Positions 1 to 10,197 of a stretch of DNA of 64,000 bases are shown piece by piece. The stretch is from NCBI RefSeq assembly GCF_026683955.1, contig NZ_CP113343.1, positions 3,906,001 through 3,970,000 of the forward strand. Reading direction: 5' to 3'. This stretch comes from Arthrobacter sp. MMS18-M83 (GTDB lineage Bacteria > Actinomycetota > Actinomycetes > Actinomycetales > Micrococcaceae). The position numbers were made by a program, and so were the translations under genes. A model generated the notes under the pieces. That model ran no database searches and was not told the DNA's origin. It saw only the letters and a program-made list of their open reading frames with translations. Every line of letters starts with the position of its first letter. Position 1 is the first letter of the stretch.

Positions 1-805
1 CGGACCGGGATTTTCGCTGGATGCGGTAGACGCCGATTCGACACCCGGCTACAAGGGGAAGAAGTCTGACGGCGTCGCTTTGCTGGCAGCCCAGGACGGT
101 CGTCTGGATGTCCTGCAGGAGATGCTCTTTGCCGAGGGAAAATTTGGCAGCCCCAAGCGGGTGCTGTTGATCCTCCAAGCCATGGATACTGCCGGCAAGG
201 GCGGGATTGTTGAGCATGTCGTGGGATCGATGGATCCGCAGGGAGTCAAGGTTGCCCCGTTCAAGGCGCCGACTGATGAAGAGAAAGCCCACGATTTCCT
301 CTGGCGGATCGAGAAGGCGTTGCCCCCCGCCGGATTCGTCGGAGTCTTTGACCGCTCCCACTACGAGGACGTGCTGATACACCGCGTGCACGGGTGGGCT
401 GATGAGGCCGAATTGGAACGGCGCTACGCGGCCATCAACGAGTTCGAGGCACACCTCGTCGAGCAAGGCACGGCGATCGTCAAGGTCATGCTGAACATCA
501 GCCGTGATGAACAGAAAGCGCGCCTGCTGGCCCGATTGGATGACCCTTCCAAGCATTGGAAGTACAGCACGGACGATCTCAAGGAACGCGCCTTTTGGGA
601 TTCCTATATGGACGCCTATCAGCTGGTCTTCGAGAAAACATCAACCGAGGTGGCGCCCTGGTATGTGGTTCCGGCGAACAAGAAGTGGTTTGCGAGGATC
701 GCTGTACAGGAGCTTCTACTCGAGGCCCTCGGGAAGCTGGATCTGGGCTGGCCGAAAGCCGACTTTGACGTGCCGGCCGAGCGGGCTCTGGCCGTCCAAT
801 CCTAG
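1..805 (+). CDS. Polyphosphate kinase 2 family protein (PPK2), 5' partial
   Basis: The reading frame is open from base 2, so the gene starts before the window; the TTG at 80 is internal. The visible 267 residues carry the PPK2 P-loop MDTAGKGG (codons from 181) and the Walker B-like [10 protein letters not shown] (about 346-375), followed by the conserved lid and C-terminal helices. PPK2 enzymes transfer phosphate between polyphosphate and nucleotides in the cytosol. Which nucleotide is preferred cannot be read from this fragment. The stop codon (TAG 803-805) overlaps the stop of convergent xseB by three bases. Confidence 0.9.
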   Translation, partial: GPGFSLDAVDADSTPGYKGKKSDGVALLAAQDGRLDVLQEMLFAEGKFGSPKRVLLILQAMDTAGKGGIVEHVVGSMDPQGVKVAPFKAPTDEEKAHDFLWRIEKALPPAGFVGVFDRSHYEDVLIHRVHGWADEAELERRYAAINEFEAHLVEQGTAIVKVMLNISRDEQKARLLARLDDPSKHWKYSTDDLKERAFWDSYMDAYQLVFEKTSTEVAPWYVVPANKKWFARIAVQELLLEALGKLDLGWPKADFDVPAERALAVQS

Positions 806-1059
806 CTGGCCGTCGGGCCGTCCTCGCCGTTGCTTCGAGCCGCGGCCAGCCTCCTGCGGGCACCCTCCAGCCACTCTTCGCAGCGCTTCGCCAAAGCCTC
901 GCCGCGTTCCCAAAGGGCGAGTGATTCCTCAAGGCTTGCACCGCCGGCTTCAAGGCGGCCAACCACGCCCATGAGTTGCTCGCGGGCTTCCTCGTAACTG
1001 AGGGCGTCCAGGTTCTCCGCCGAGGTTTTAGCCTCTGGGGAGGAGTTCTCTGCTGTCAT
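802..1059 (-). CDS. xseB: Exodeoxyribonuclease VII small subunit
   Basis: 85 residues, the usual XseB length. The central [20 protein letters not shown] and the following helix match the coiled-coil-forming XseB family. The small subunit binds XseA to form exonuclease VII, which degrades single-stranded DNA to short oligonucleotides during repair. It lies 3 bp downstream of xseA on the same strand, so the two are surely co-transcribed and probably translationally coupled. The extreme N-terminus is acidic and poorly conserved. Its stop overlaps that of convergent PPK2. Confidence 0.93.
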   Translation of the reverse strand: MTAENSSPEAKTSAENLDALSYEEAREQLMGVVGRLEAGGASLEESLALWERGEALAKRCEEWLEGARRRLAAARSNGEDGPTAS

Positions 1060-1062
1060 TTC

Positions 1063-2403
1063 TTAATCCTCGTTCTGCTGTTGCTTGCTTGGGTTTCCGG
1101 AAGCTCCGGAAGACACGGCTGAGAGGCGGCCTTCTGCCAACCGCAGGGTCAGCTCGGTTCCGTCCGGGGCTTGGTCCGGGCTCCGGACAACATCGTGGCC
1201 GATGCCGTCCGCTCCCGTCACTTGGACCACCGCATAGCCGCGGTCCAGTGTTTTTTGCGGGGACAATGCCCTCACCTGAGCGCGGAGGTGGTGCATCTGG
1301 TCGACTGCGCGGACGACGGCGGAGCTAACGGCCGTGTGCGCGTGTTTCCGGAGTCGCTCGATGTCCTCTGCCCTGGCTGTGACCATTCCCTCAGGGAAAG
1401 CAAGCACGGGGCGTGACCTCAACGCGTTGAGGCTATCCGTTTCGCGGTCCACCAAGCGGCTTACGTTACGGTGCAGTTGCTCTCGAGCCTGCCGGACCCT
1501 CGCCAATTCCTCGGCGACGTCCGGCACGATCCTCTTCGCGGCGTCAGTGGGCGTGGACGCCCTCAGATCCGCGACGTCGTCCAAGATAGGGTGGTCGGCC
1601 TCATGGCCAATTGCGCTGACCACCGGAGTAGCCGCGGCAGATACCGCCCGTACCAGTTCCTCGTTGCTGAAGGGAAGCAGATCCTCCAACGCTCCGCCGC
1701 CACGGGCGATCACGATCACATCGACGTGGGGATCGGCGTCGAGTTCCCTGAGGGCAGCCAGGATCTGAGTCACCGCGGTGACCCCTTGGACAGCGACCTC
1801 GCGGATGGCGAATTCCACGGCTGGCCAGCGAAGGGCCGCATTGCGCAGCACGTCTTTCTTGGCATCCGAATCGCGGCCTGTGATCAGCCCGATCCGGTGG
1901 GGGAGCAGTGGCAGCCGTTTCTTCCGCGACTCGGAGAACAACCCTTCGGCGCCAAGCGCCTGACGCAAGCGTTCGATCCTCGCGAGGAGATCACCGAGGC
2001 CAACAGGGCGGATGTCCTTGATCGACATGTTGAGCCGGCCGGTCTTAAGCCAGAATTCGGGTTTCACCAGGGCGACGACGCGGGAGCCACGCTCCAATGG
2101 GACCTTCTGGCGGTCCAGAACGTTGGACCACAGCGATGCGGGCAAAGAGATTTCAGCGTCGGTGTCCCGCAACGTCACGAATGCGCTGCCACCACGGCGG
2201 TTGAGCTCGATGACTTGGCCTTCGATCCACGCCGCCGGGGCCCGTTCTATGTGCGTCTTGAGCTTGCGGGACAGCAGCTGCAACGGCCAAGGATTGTCCG
2301 GCGTGGTCTCCGACGCCGTGGCCGGCAGTGTCGACTCCGCATCGGGGGAATCGGCAGTTGGCAACGGCTGTGGGGTGCCGCCGGGCACGGCATCATAGGA
2401 CAC
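1063..2403 (-). CDS. xseA: Exodeoxyribonuclease VII large subunit
   Basis: Catalytic subunit of exonuclease VII. Using the GTG at 2403 it is 446 residues: an N-terminal OB-fold (about 40-140, PWPLQLLSRKLKTHIERAP onward), then the exonuclease VII core with IGLITGRDSDAKKDVL and IARGGGALEDLLPF. The frame is open to 2487, but AGGAGG (plus-strand CCTCCT at 2412-2417) sits 8 bp before the GTG at 2403 and conserved sequence begins only after it, so I prefer that start. It is first gene of an xseA-xseB operon, divergent from the membrane gene at 2625. Confidence 0.93.
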   Translation of the reverse strand: MSYDAVPGGTPQPLPTADSPDAESTLPATASETTPDNPWPLQLLSRKLKTHIERAPAAWIEGQVIELNRRGGSAFVTLRDTDAEISLPASLWSNVLDRQKVPLERGSRVVALVKPEFWLKTGRLNMSIKDIRPVGLGDLLARIERLRQALGAEGLFSESRKKRLPLLPHRIGLITGRDSDAKKDVLRNAALRWPAVEFAIREVAVQGVTAVTQILAALRELDADPHVDVIVIARGGGALEDLLPFSNEELVRAVSAAATPVVSAIGHEADHPILDDVADLRASTPTDAAKRIVPDVAEELARVRQAREQLHRNVSRLVDRETDSLNALRSRPVLAFPEGMVTARAEDIERLRKHAHTAVSSAVVRAVDQMHHLRAQVRALSPQKTLDRGYAVVQVTGADGIGHDVVRSPDQAPDGTELTLRLAEGRLSAVSSGASGNPSKQQQNED

Positions 2404-2624
2404 GCGGGTAGCCTCCTGCTGGTGGCTGGTGCATGGTTCCGTCCTCGCTGGTACGTTGCTAAAGGCTGCCGGCGGCACTGCTGCCATCAGTGCCGCTGAA
2501 AAGTTTGCTACCGAAAAGTTGGTGGCAGGCTTCCAACTCTATCCATACCTTGTAGCACGCATGACTGACATTTACTGGTCGTCGCCCCGACTGGAACTGC
2601 TGTACTCCAAACCCGAGGAATCCA

Positions 2625-3503
2625 TTGCGCACGTTCGTCTCTGCTATCGCAGTGATCTTTGCCCTTCTGCTCACAGGAATCGCCGTCCCTATGGCGTGGA
2701 CGGACGCCAACATCGTCCGGGAAGAGGGGTTCGTGGGGCTCACTGCTTCGCTCGGCAAGGACCAGGCGTTCCAGGCCCGCCTGGCGGCTACCGCCGTCGG
2801 AAGCCTTGAATCCAAAGTCAACCTACCGGCGTCGGTGGAACAACTTGGTGCCTCGCTCCTTAAGAACGCTGCCTCGTCCATGTCCACATGGCCGGAATAC
2901 CCCCAAGCCTGGAATGAAACCGTCCGCCGGAGCCACCAGCTGAATTTTGACGGGGGTGCCGGTCCAGCGAACTCAGGTGCGCTGACGTCCCTAGTGCTCG
3001 ACGTCGGGCCCCTCGCCAAGCTCGCCGCAGACCGCCTGCGCGCGACAACCGGCCTCCCCATAACGCCCCCGGATTCCATCCAGATCAGTATCGGAGGTCC
3101 GGGCCAACGCCAGCAGGTAGACACAATCTCTGCGTACGCGCCGATGTGGTGGATCCCCGCCCTGGGTGCCATCCTGTTGTTGGCCTTGGCTCTGTTGGCT
3201 GCCAGGCGCAGGGGAGCGGTTGTCTTCTTCGCCGGACTTGGCTTGGCCGCGTTCGCAGGACTGTGGCAAGTGGCCGCCACAGTCTTGAAAGGCGTAGGGG
3301 ATGCGGGACTGGGGGGCACCGCCACGGGTGGACAGTTCGCCCAGGAGTTGGTGACCGCATCCGTCGACAACTTCACTGGCTGGATCGTCGTCGCCGGGAT
3401 TGCCGGGGGAGTCCTTGCCCTTCTCGGCCTGCTCGTTGTGATCGTGGCACTCAAAGCCAGGCCGAGCGTGCGGGCGAACGCTGCCGGTAGCATGGAGGGA
3501 TGA
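2625..3503 (+). CDS. Hypothetical membrane protein upstream of ispH
   Basis: 292 residues with an N-terminal hydrophobic segment (4-24, signal anchor or signal peptide), an extracytoplasmic domain of about 140 residues, and three further hydrophobic segments near 174-193, 198-217 and 252-276. I recognise no catalytic motif. Start TTG at 2625 is chosen because GAGGA (2615-2619) precedes it by 5 bp and translation from there opens directly with the hydrophobic segment. Its stop overlaps the ATG of ispH as ATGA, so the two are translationally coupled. Function unknown; the coupling alone does not show a role in isoprenoid synthesis. Confidence 0.75.
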   Translation: MRTFVSAIAVIFALLLTGIAVPMAWTDANIVREEGFVGLTASLGKDQAFQARLAATAVGSLESKVNLPASVEQLGASLLKNAASSMSTWPEYPQAWNETVRRSHQLNFDGGAGPANSGALTSLVLDVGPLAKLAADRLRATTGLPITPPDSIQISIGGPGQRQQVDTISAYAPMWWIPALGAILLLALALLAARRRGAVVFFAGLGLAAFAGLWQVAATVLKGVGDAGLGGTATGGQFAQELVTASVDNFTGWIVVAGIAGGVLALLGLLVVIVALKARPSVRANAAGSMEG

Positions 3504-4585
3504 CCAGCTCAGCAGTTTCCATTCCGATGCCCTCTGTCCCGCGTAGGCGTCGGACGCCGGACGAGGTGCTGGCCGCCGCGCCGGTACCCGGCCCCAAGCG
3601 AGTCCTGCTCGCGGCTCCCCGCGGATACTGCGCCGGAGTCGACCGCGCAGTCATTGCGGTAGAGAAGGCACTGGAACACTATGGTCCGCCCGTATACGTG
3701 CGCAAGCAGATTGTCCATAACGTACACGTCGTCACCTCTCTGGAGGACAAGGGTGCCATCTTCGTCGACGAGACGGATGAAGTACCCGAAGGTGCCCTGG
3801 TGATCTTCTCCGCACATGGAGTGTCCCCGGCCGTTGTGCAGTCCGCCGAAGACCGTGGCCTGCGCACCATCGATGCCACGTGCCCCCTTGTTACGAAGGT
3901 GCACCGCGAAGCCGTCCGCTTCGCCAAGGAAGACTACGACATTCTCCTCATCGGCCATGATGGCCACGAGGAAGTGGAAGGCACGGCCGGCGAAGCTCCG
4001 GACCACATCCAGATCATCAACGGACCGCACGAAGTGGACAAGGTGACCGTGCGCAATCCGGAGAAGACCATCTGGCTTTCACAGACCACCCTAAGCGTGG
4101 ACGAGACCATGGAGACGGTCCGGATGCTCAAGGAACGGTTCCCCACACTGCAGGATCCGCCCAGCGATGACATTTGCTATGCCACCACCAACCGCCAAGT
4201 GGCCATCAAGAAAATTGCCCCGCAGGCGGACCTGGTGATCGTGGTTGGATCGGCGAATTCTTCCAACTCCGTGCGGCTTGTCGAAGTGGCGCTCGAGTAT
4301 GGCGCCAAGGCCTCCTACCGGGTCGATTTCGCGAACGAGGTTGACGAAAGCTGGTTCGAGGGCGTTGCCACAATTGGACTGACCTCGGGCGCTTCTGTTC
4401 CCGAAGTCCTGGTCCAGGACGTCCTCCGCTTGCTGGCTGACTATGGCTATGGTGCTGTTGAAGAAGTGGTGACAGCGGAGGAAGACTTGCTGTTCTCCCT
4501 GCCGAAGGAACTGCGCGCCACCCTCAAAGAGGCCGGAGACGTTACACGCGCCCTGGGCGGACGCGGGAACCGCTCGACGTCGTAG
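3500..4585 (+). CDS. ispH: 4-hydroxy-3-methylbut-2-enyl diphosphate reductase
   Basis: Last enzyme of the MEP pathway; reduces HMBPP to IPP and DMAPP with a 4Fe-4S cluster. The three cluster cysteines are visible: Cys44 (PRGYCAGV), Cys128 ([12 protein letters not shown]) and Cys226 ([11 protein letters not shown]). The substrate-contact motifs SAHG (104-107), GHEEVEGT and GSANSSNS are also present. 361 residues, with a roughly 30-residue N-terminal extension relative to the E. coli enzyme, as is common in actinobacteria. The start overlaps the upstream membrane gene by 4 bp. Confidence 0.97.
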   Translation: MTSSAVSIPMPSVPRRRRTPDEVLAAAPVPGPKRVLLAAPRGYCAGVDRAVIAVEKALEHYGPPVYVRKQIVHNVHVVTSLEDKGAIFVDETDEVPEGALVIFSAHGVSPAVVQSAEDRGLRTIDATCPLVTKVHREAVRFAKEDYDILLIGHDGHEEVEGTAGEAPDHIQIINGPHEVDKVTVRNPEKTIWLSQTTLSVDETMETVRMLKERFPTLQDPPSDDICYATTNRQVAIKKIAPQADLVIVVGSANSSNSVRLVEVALEYGAKASYRVDFANEVDESWFEGVATIGLTSGASVPEVLVQDVLRLLADYGYGAVEEVVTAEEDLLFSLPKELRATLKEAGDVTRALGGRGNRSTS

Positions 4586-4647
4586 GCGGTACCCGGCGGT
4601 CCTAGGCCGGTACACATGGTCCAGTCCCGGGACGGTGCACGTCGGTC

Positions 4648-5886
4648 CTAGGCCGCGGATTCTCCTTCGATAAGTTCGGGCGCAGCCAGGGTCCGCGGCA
4701 CTGCTTCGACAGCGGACGGTGACACCAAACCGTCCGTGTCCATGGCATTGAGTTTCCGCGCCGTGGGCAGTACGCGAGCCTCCAGTGTTCCTACGAGCGC
4801 GTTGTAGCGATCCACGGAGGACTTCAGCGACGAGCCCAGCTTGCCAACATTGTCGCCAAGCGTGCCCATGCGTTCGTACAGCTGCCGGGCGAGCTCGAAG
4901 AGTTCCCGGGCGTTGTCCGTCAAAACGTCCTGGCGCCAAGTGAAGGCAACGGACTTGAGAACGGCCAGCAAGGTACCCGGCGATGCCAGGACCACGTTCC
5001 GGGAGAGGGCGTGGTCCAAAAGCGCCGGGTCCGCTTCCAGGGCCGCGGCGAGGATCGACTCTGCCGGCAAGAAGCAGATCACAAGCTCGGGAGAGTTTCC
5101 GGGGATGTCCCAATACTTTTTGGACCCCAGGGCATCCACATGGGACTTGAGCGCCTTCGCATGAGCCAGCAGCAAGGCCTCTGTGCTATTTCCTCCCGAC
5201 TGCATGCCATGGCCGTCCATCTGCGTCCTGTTTCCTGCCGCGTATCCTGCGCTGCCCTGTTCTTGGGCAGCGAGGTAGGACGCCAGCGGAACTTTGGCAT
5301 CGACCACCAACTGCTTCCCCCCGGGCAGCTGGACAACCAGGTCAGGCCGGACGGCGTTGTCCACGGAAGCGGAATGCACCTGCTCGTGAAAATCGACGTG
5401 CCGCAACATGCCCGCGGCTTCCACCACCCGGCGCAGTTGGACTTCACCCCACTGCCCCCTCGCACTGTTGGACCGCAGCGCGGATGCCAGAGCGTGGGTG
5501 GAGCGCAGGAGCTGCTCATCGGACAAGCGGGCTTCCTGGAGCTGCTGGGCAAGCTGCCCGTATTGCTCCAAGCGATCCCTTTCCAGAAGCGAGACCTGTT
5601 GCTGGACAGCCGTCAGTTTCTCGGCAACGGGGGCAAGGGCACGCAGCACACTGCCGTCTTGGTTCCTGGACTCGTTCAGTTCGCGGTTCTGCGACGACAG
5701 AAGGCGCCGTTCGGCGTCGGCGGCTGCAAACTGGGCGTTTACTGCGGCGAGGCGCTCGGAGACCGCGTCGAAATCATCTTCAAGGGCGACGTTCCGGCGT
5801 CGAAACAGAACGAACCCCGCCACTATGCCGGCGGCGGCACCGAGAAGAAGCATCAACAACGCGAGTATCACTGCAAATCCATCCAT
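4648..5886 (-). CDS. rmuC: DNA recombination protein RmuC homologue
   Basis: 412 residues: an N-terminal membrane anchor (about 6-28), a heptad-rich coiled coil (about 30-110), then the RmuC domain with the nuclease-like core VRPDLVVQLPGGKQLVVDAK and downstream LVICFLPAESIL. RmuC family proteins are linked to limiting inversions between short repeats; the exact activity is inferred from a PD-(D/E)XK-like fold. It converges on ispH. The 13-base sequence CGGTCCTAGGCCG occurs both at 4597-4609 and at 4643-4655, the latter including the rmuC stop codon. Confidence 0.9.
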   Translation of the reverse strand: MDGFAVILALLMLLLGAAAGIVAGFVLFRRRNVALEDDFDAVSERLAAVNAQFAAADAERRLLSSQNRELNESRNQDGSVLRALAPVAEKLTAVQQQVSLLERDRLEQYGQLAQQLQEARLSDEQLLRSTHALASALRSNSARGQWGEVQLRRVVEAAGMLRHVDFHEQVHSASVDNAVRPDLVVQLPGGKQLVVDAKVPLASYLAAQEQGSAGYAAGNRTQMDGHGMQSGGNSTEALLLAHAKALKSHVDALGSKKYWDIPGNSPELVICFLPAESILAAALEADPALLDHALSRNVVLASPGTLLAVLKSVAFTWRQDVLTDNARELFELARQLYERMGTLGDNVGKLGSSLKSSVDRYNALVGTLEARVLPTARKLNAMDTDGLVSPSAVEAVPRTLAAPELIEGESAA

Positions 5887-6002
5887 GACCCAACCTTGGC
5901 ACAGGGGCAGGACAATTTAGGGAAGGGGAGCTCACGGCACCCGGGACTCCGGTCCTCGGTTCTTCTCGGCAAACGGACAAGGGGCCTCAGCGGGTAGAAT
6001 CA

Positions 6003-7094
<1,092 letters not shown>

Positions 7095-7135
7095 TCGAGT
7101 TCCGCTTGTGAACAAGTAGTCGAGCGAATTGTCGG

Positions 7136-7915
7136 TTAGCCCAGACGCGCGACATCCTGGCTCAGAATATTGGGCCAGGTTTCGACATCAGCCGGGGTGC
7201 GGGCGACCGTCAGCGTTGCTTGCGGGAGCAGTGCGGCCAGGGATTCCGCGGTTGACAGCGGGTGGCCCGGATCGTCGACCCACGCCAGGATTGTCGTTGG
7301 TATGTCGATTCGCGCGACGGCCTCGGGAGCGGGCAGATCGCTGAGTGCGGCGCCTCGAAACACCGACGGCAACAGCTCGTCGGCGACGTCGGGCCTCGTC
7401 TCCGGCGCACCGTTTGTCGCCGGCGGCGGTGTTTCGCCGCGGGTGGTGGCGAGGAATGCCTCGACACCAACAGATTCGATAAGCCCTGCGGCAACCCCGT
7501 AGTTCGCAGCCTGTGCAGCTCTGGTTTCCCACGCGGTGGGTGGCACCATGAGCGTGAGCCCGGTAAAACGGTCCGGCTCGCGGGAAGCGGCGTGCAAGAG
7601 TGTGCCGGTACCCATGGAGGGGCCAACTCCGTGGACACGTTCACCTGGGAACCAGTGATCGAGCAGCCGTAGGAGGTCGTCGGCGAGGTTTTGCCATTGA
7701 TATTCCTCGGGAACCTTCCGCCCAGTCGACCGGCCATGGCCGCGTGCGTCGTACCGCAGCAGTCGAGTTCCACTGAGCCCTCGACCGAGGTCGAGGTTGA
7801 GTACCCGGTCGTGCGCGCGGCTTGAGGTAAGGCCATGCAGCTGGACAACCGGGTGTCCACCTTCGTCGCTCAAAGCAACCGCAAGCTCGGCTCCGGGTAC
7901 CTCGAAAGTGGGCAT
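7136..7915 (-). CDS. Alpha/beta-fold hydrolase
   Basis: 259 residues with the alpha/beta-hydrolase pattern: oxyanion-hole HGLTSS (27-32), RYDARGHGRS, and a nucleophile elbow GPSMG with Ser100. An acid is available in WVDDPGHP. The catalytic histidine expected after the last strand is not visible in the C-terminal TPADVETWP stretch; His in DPGHP is the only nearby candidate, so activity is uncertain. Substrate unknown. It is divergent from the condensation-GNAT gene at 8000 across 84 bp, so the two may share a control region. Confidence 0.82.
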   Translation of the reverse strand: MPTFEVPGAELAVALSDEGGHPVVQLHGLTSSRAHDRVLNLDLGRGLSGTRLLRYDARGHGRSTGRKVPEEYQWQNLADDLLRLLDHWFPGERVHGVGPSMGTGTLLHAASREPDRFTGLTLMVPPTAWETRAAQAANYGVAAGLIESVGVEAFLATTRGETPPPATNGAPETRPDVADELLPSVFRGAALSDLPAPEAVARIDIPTTILAWVDDPGHPLSTAESLAALLPQATLTVARTPADVETWPNILSQDVARLG

Positions 7916-7999
7916 CAGGCTCCTCGTTTCATGACTGACCGCGCCACCTTTAGCGGCTGCGTTGAGAATTCAGGCTATCTGGGGCGATAGGATACTGCC

Positions 8000-9766
8000 A
8001 TGCGGCTGACCAACGTCACGCACCTGCGCCTACCATTCGGACGACTTTGGGGCTACGACGTCAGTGTCTCGGAGCCCGGCCGTCGTCTTCCGGTGTCCTT
8101 TGACCAGCGGCTCCATGTCGGGACAGGCGACCGGCCCGGCTCCTGGATGGCAATGTCCTTTCGGCTGCCTACACCAACTCGTCGTGAGTCAATTGCCGAT
8201 GCCTGGCTGGCTGTCGTCGCCCGTCACGGCACGCTGCGAACGGCATTCGTGCCCGGTGCGGACGATGATCCGGAGCTTCACGAAATTGATATAGGTCCGG
8301 GAACCTGGGTGGAGCATCAGGTATCTCCTGGCCAGTCCGTCAATGACGCGGTGCGGGACATTCTCGATGCCGCGTGTTCGCCGTACCAACACCCCTCACA
8401 CCGGCTTTGCGTATTGGAGACTGCTGCTGGACTCACAGTCGTGATTGCGGCCGACCACGCCCACGTCGATATGTGGTCAATGCTGGTGATCGCGCGAGAC
8501 CTGCTGTCGGCGCTCGATGCTGGGAGGGCGGGCCGTGAACCGTTGCCCGGGCCAGCGCCCACATTTGTTGAACACACGCAGGCACTGCTGGATCGGAATG
8601 CGGCGCCGGACCACGTGCGTCACCGATGGGAAGACATCATCGGGGACAGCGGCGGCGTAATGCCGCAATTCCCACTGCCCCTGGGTGCGCCCGATCCGCA
8701 GCGCGAGCGTGTAGAAGTTCGCGATGTGTTCGATCTCGACGACGGTGCCGCATTTGCTGCGCAGGCCCGCAACGACGGTGTCTCGACACTTGCACTCGCT
8801 GTTGTTGCGATGACAGCGGTGACCCGCGAGTTGGCGGGAACCCCGCTGCGAGCCGTTTTTCCCGTGCACAGCCGTTTCGACGACCGCTGGCATGACTCAG
8901 TCGGCTGGTTCATTACTAATTCGGTACTTGAGTCGGCGGTCGCCGAGCCGCGCGCTGCGGCGGCCGCGGTAAAAGAGGCTGTGCAGCTTGGCTCGTGGCC
9001 GCTCGCGGACGTGCTGGCCCCATGGGGCGGCATGCCCGTAGCTCCTGGTATGTTCGCGATCTCCTGGCTGGACCTGCGCAGACTGCCAGTGCGAATCGAC
9101 TCCGTCGGACTCGACGCCCATTATGTGAGCGCGACAATCGATACCGACGGCGTCATGCTTTGGTTCATCCTGGACGAGTCCGGCCTGCACTTGAGATGCC
9201 GTTATCCCGACACCCTTGAGGCTCGAGCCAACGTCGGCGGATGGCTTGATCTGCTGGTCGCTCGTTTGCAGGCAGATGCGCGATCCTCAGTTCGAGGACT
9301 GCTGCGAGTGGCGGGCCGGACCTTCAGGCTGGAACGGGCGAATCGCGATGATGTCGAGGCCATCGCCGCGCTGCTGTCCGATGATCAGTTCGGTCCCGAT
9401 CGTGAGTGCGTCGAGCTCGAACGATACGAGGCGGCCTACAACTTGGTTGTTCGCGACAGTTCCAACTATCTGGGGGTCGTCCGAAATGATGCCGACCGCA
9501 TCGTTGCCACGATGCAATTGACCGTCATTCCAGGTCTTTCCCGGGGTGGTTCTTCCCGACTACAGATCGAGGGACTGCGAGTTGCGGCCGCGGAACGTTC
9601 ACATGGCTTGGGCACCGCGATGCTTGAGTGGGCACACAATTTTGGGCGTGCGCGTGGGGCGCATCTGGCACAGGTGACCACCGACGAAGCACGGGAACGG
9701 GCTCGAGCCTTCTACACCCGACTCGGATATCGGACTGCCCACGTCGGGCTGAAACGGCGCATATAG
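8000..9766 (+). CDS. Condensation-type acyltransferase fused to a GNAT acetyltransferase
   Basis: 588 residues. Residues about 30-430 resemble the nonribosomal condensation/PapA acyltransferase fold: RHGTLRTAF (75-83), a variant active-site motif DHAHVDM (152-158, replacing HHxxxDG but keeping the second His and the Asp), and VGWFITN (301-307). Residues about 443-588 form a GNAT domain with the acetyl-CoA loop RSHGLGTAM (533-541) and ARAFYTRLGYRT near the end. No carrier or adenylation domain is adjacent. A plausible role is acyl and acetyl transfer to a free small molecule, but the substrate is unknown. The gene is monocistronic and followed by a strong terminator at 9951. Confidence 0.78.
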   Translation: MRLTNVTHLRLPFGRLWGYDVSVSEPGRRLPVSFDQRLHVGTGDRPGSWMAMSFRLPTPTRRESIADAWLAVVARHGTLRTAFVPGADDDPELHEIDIGPGTWVEHQVSPGQSVNDAVRDILDAACSPYQHPSHRLCVLETAAGLTVVIAADHAHVDMWSMLVIARDLLSALDAGRAGREPLPGPAPTFVEHTQALLDRNAAPDHVRHRWEDIIGDSGGVMPQFPLPLGAPDPQRERVEVRDVFDLDDGAAFAAQARNDGVSTLALAVVAMTAVTRELAGTPLRAVFPVHSRFDDRWHDSVGWFITNSVLESAVAEPRAAAAAVKEAVQLGSWPLADVLAPWGGMPVAPGMFAISWLDLRRLPVRIDSVGLDAHYVSATIDTDGVMLWFILDESGLHLRCRYPDTLEARANVGGWLDLLVARLQADARSSVRGLLRVAGRTFRLERANRDDVEAIAALLSDDQFGPDRECVELERYEAAYNLVVRDSSNYLGVVRNDADRIVATMQLTVIPGLSRGGSSRLQIEGLRVAAAERSHGLGTAMLEWAHNFGRARGAHLAQVTTDEARERARAFYTRLGYRTAHVGLKRRI

Positions 9767-10197
9767 GCACCTGCACTTCACGTGCTGGATGGATCGGATT
9801 TCGTGGCGGAAGCGCGTACTCGCCTTATCGGCCTTAGGGCGGTGTCGGTAAGCGGCTGACGCTGTCATGCACATAAGCGCCAGAATGCGGCGGGGTTCCG
9901 CGTCAACGTATAGTGCCCCAGCCATCCTCAGTGATGGAGAATTAACTGATAAAAGCCCCGGTTCGCCTTGAATCGGGGCTTTTGTCACGTCGGCTGGATC
10001 GCGGAACCACTTGGACGTCCTTCAATGATTGCATCTCGATAACAAACTTTACTGGCGGGAAACTTTGGGCCCAAACATCCGGTCCGGGCGCTAGGCTACT
10101 GCTCATGTGAGACGACCCACAAGCCTGCTGAGGGGGTTGTGGCAGTCTGCCGGAGTCAACAGCGCCGGCTTTTTCCACTCAAAAAATAGGAGGCGGA
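9767..10197. other. Intergenic region between the condensation-GNAT gene and the first peptide transporter
   Basis: 431 bp without a credible gene. It holds a terminator (9951-9984) and then about 210 bp of upstream sequence for the binding-protein gene, ending in AGGAGG (10190-10195) before the ATG at 10198. I see no tRNA and no clear promoter. Confidence 0.6.
9951..9984 (+). terminator. Rho-independent terminator
   Basis: Perfect 10-bp inverted repeat AAAAGCCCCG (9951-9960) and CGGGGCTTTT (9974-9983) around a 13-nt loop, ending in a T run. It would terminate the condensation-GNAT transcript and insulate the peptide transporter operon. Confidence 0.85.

Noticed and set aside
4586..4647. Terminator between ispH and rmuC from overlapping palindromes (GTACCCGGC...GCCGGTAC, GTCCCGGGAC)
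   Set aside because: Short and interrupted stems with no T run on either strand; too weak to annotate.
9951..9984. tRNA-like GGTTCG...AATC sequence at the terminator
   Set aside because: It is only the loop of a perfect rho-independent terminator; no cloverleaf can be formed.
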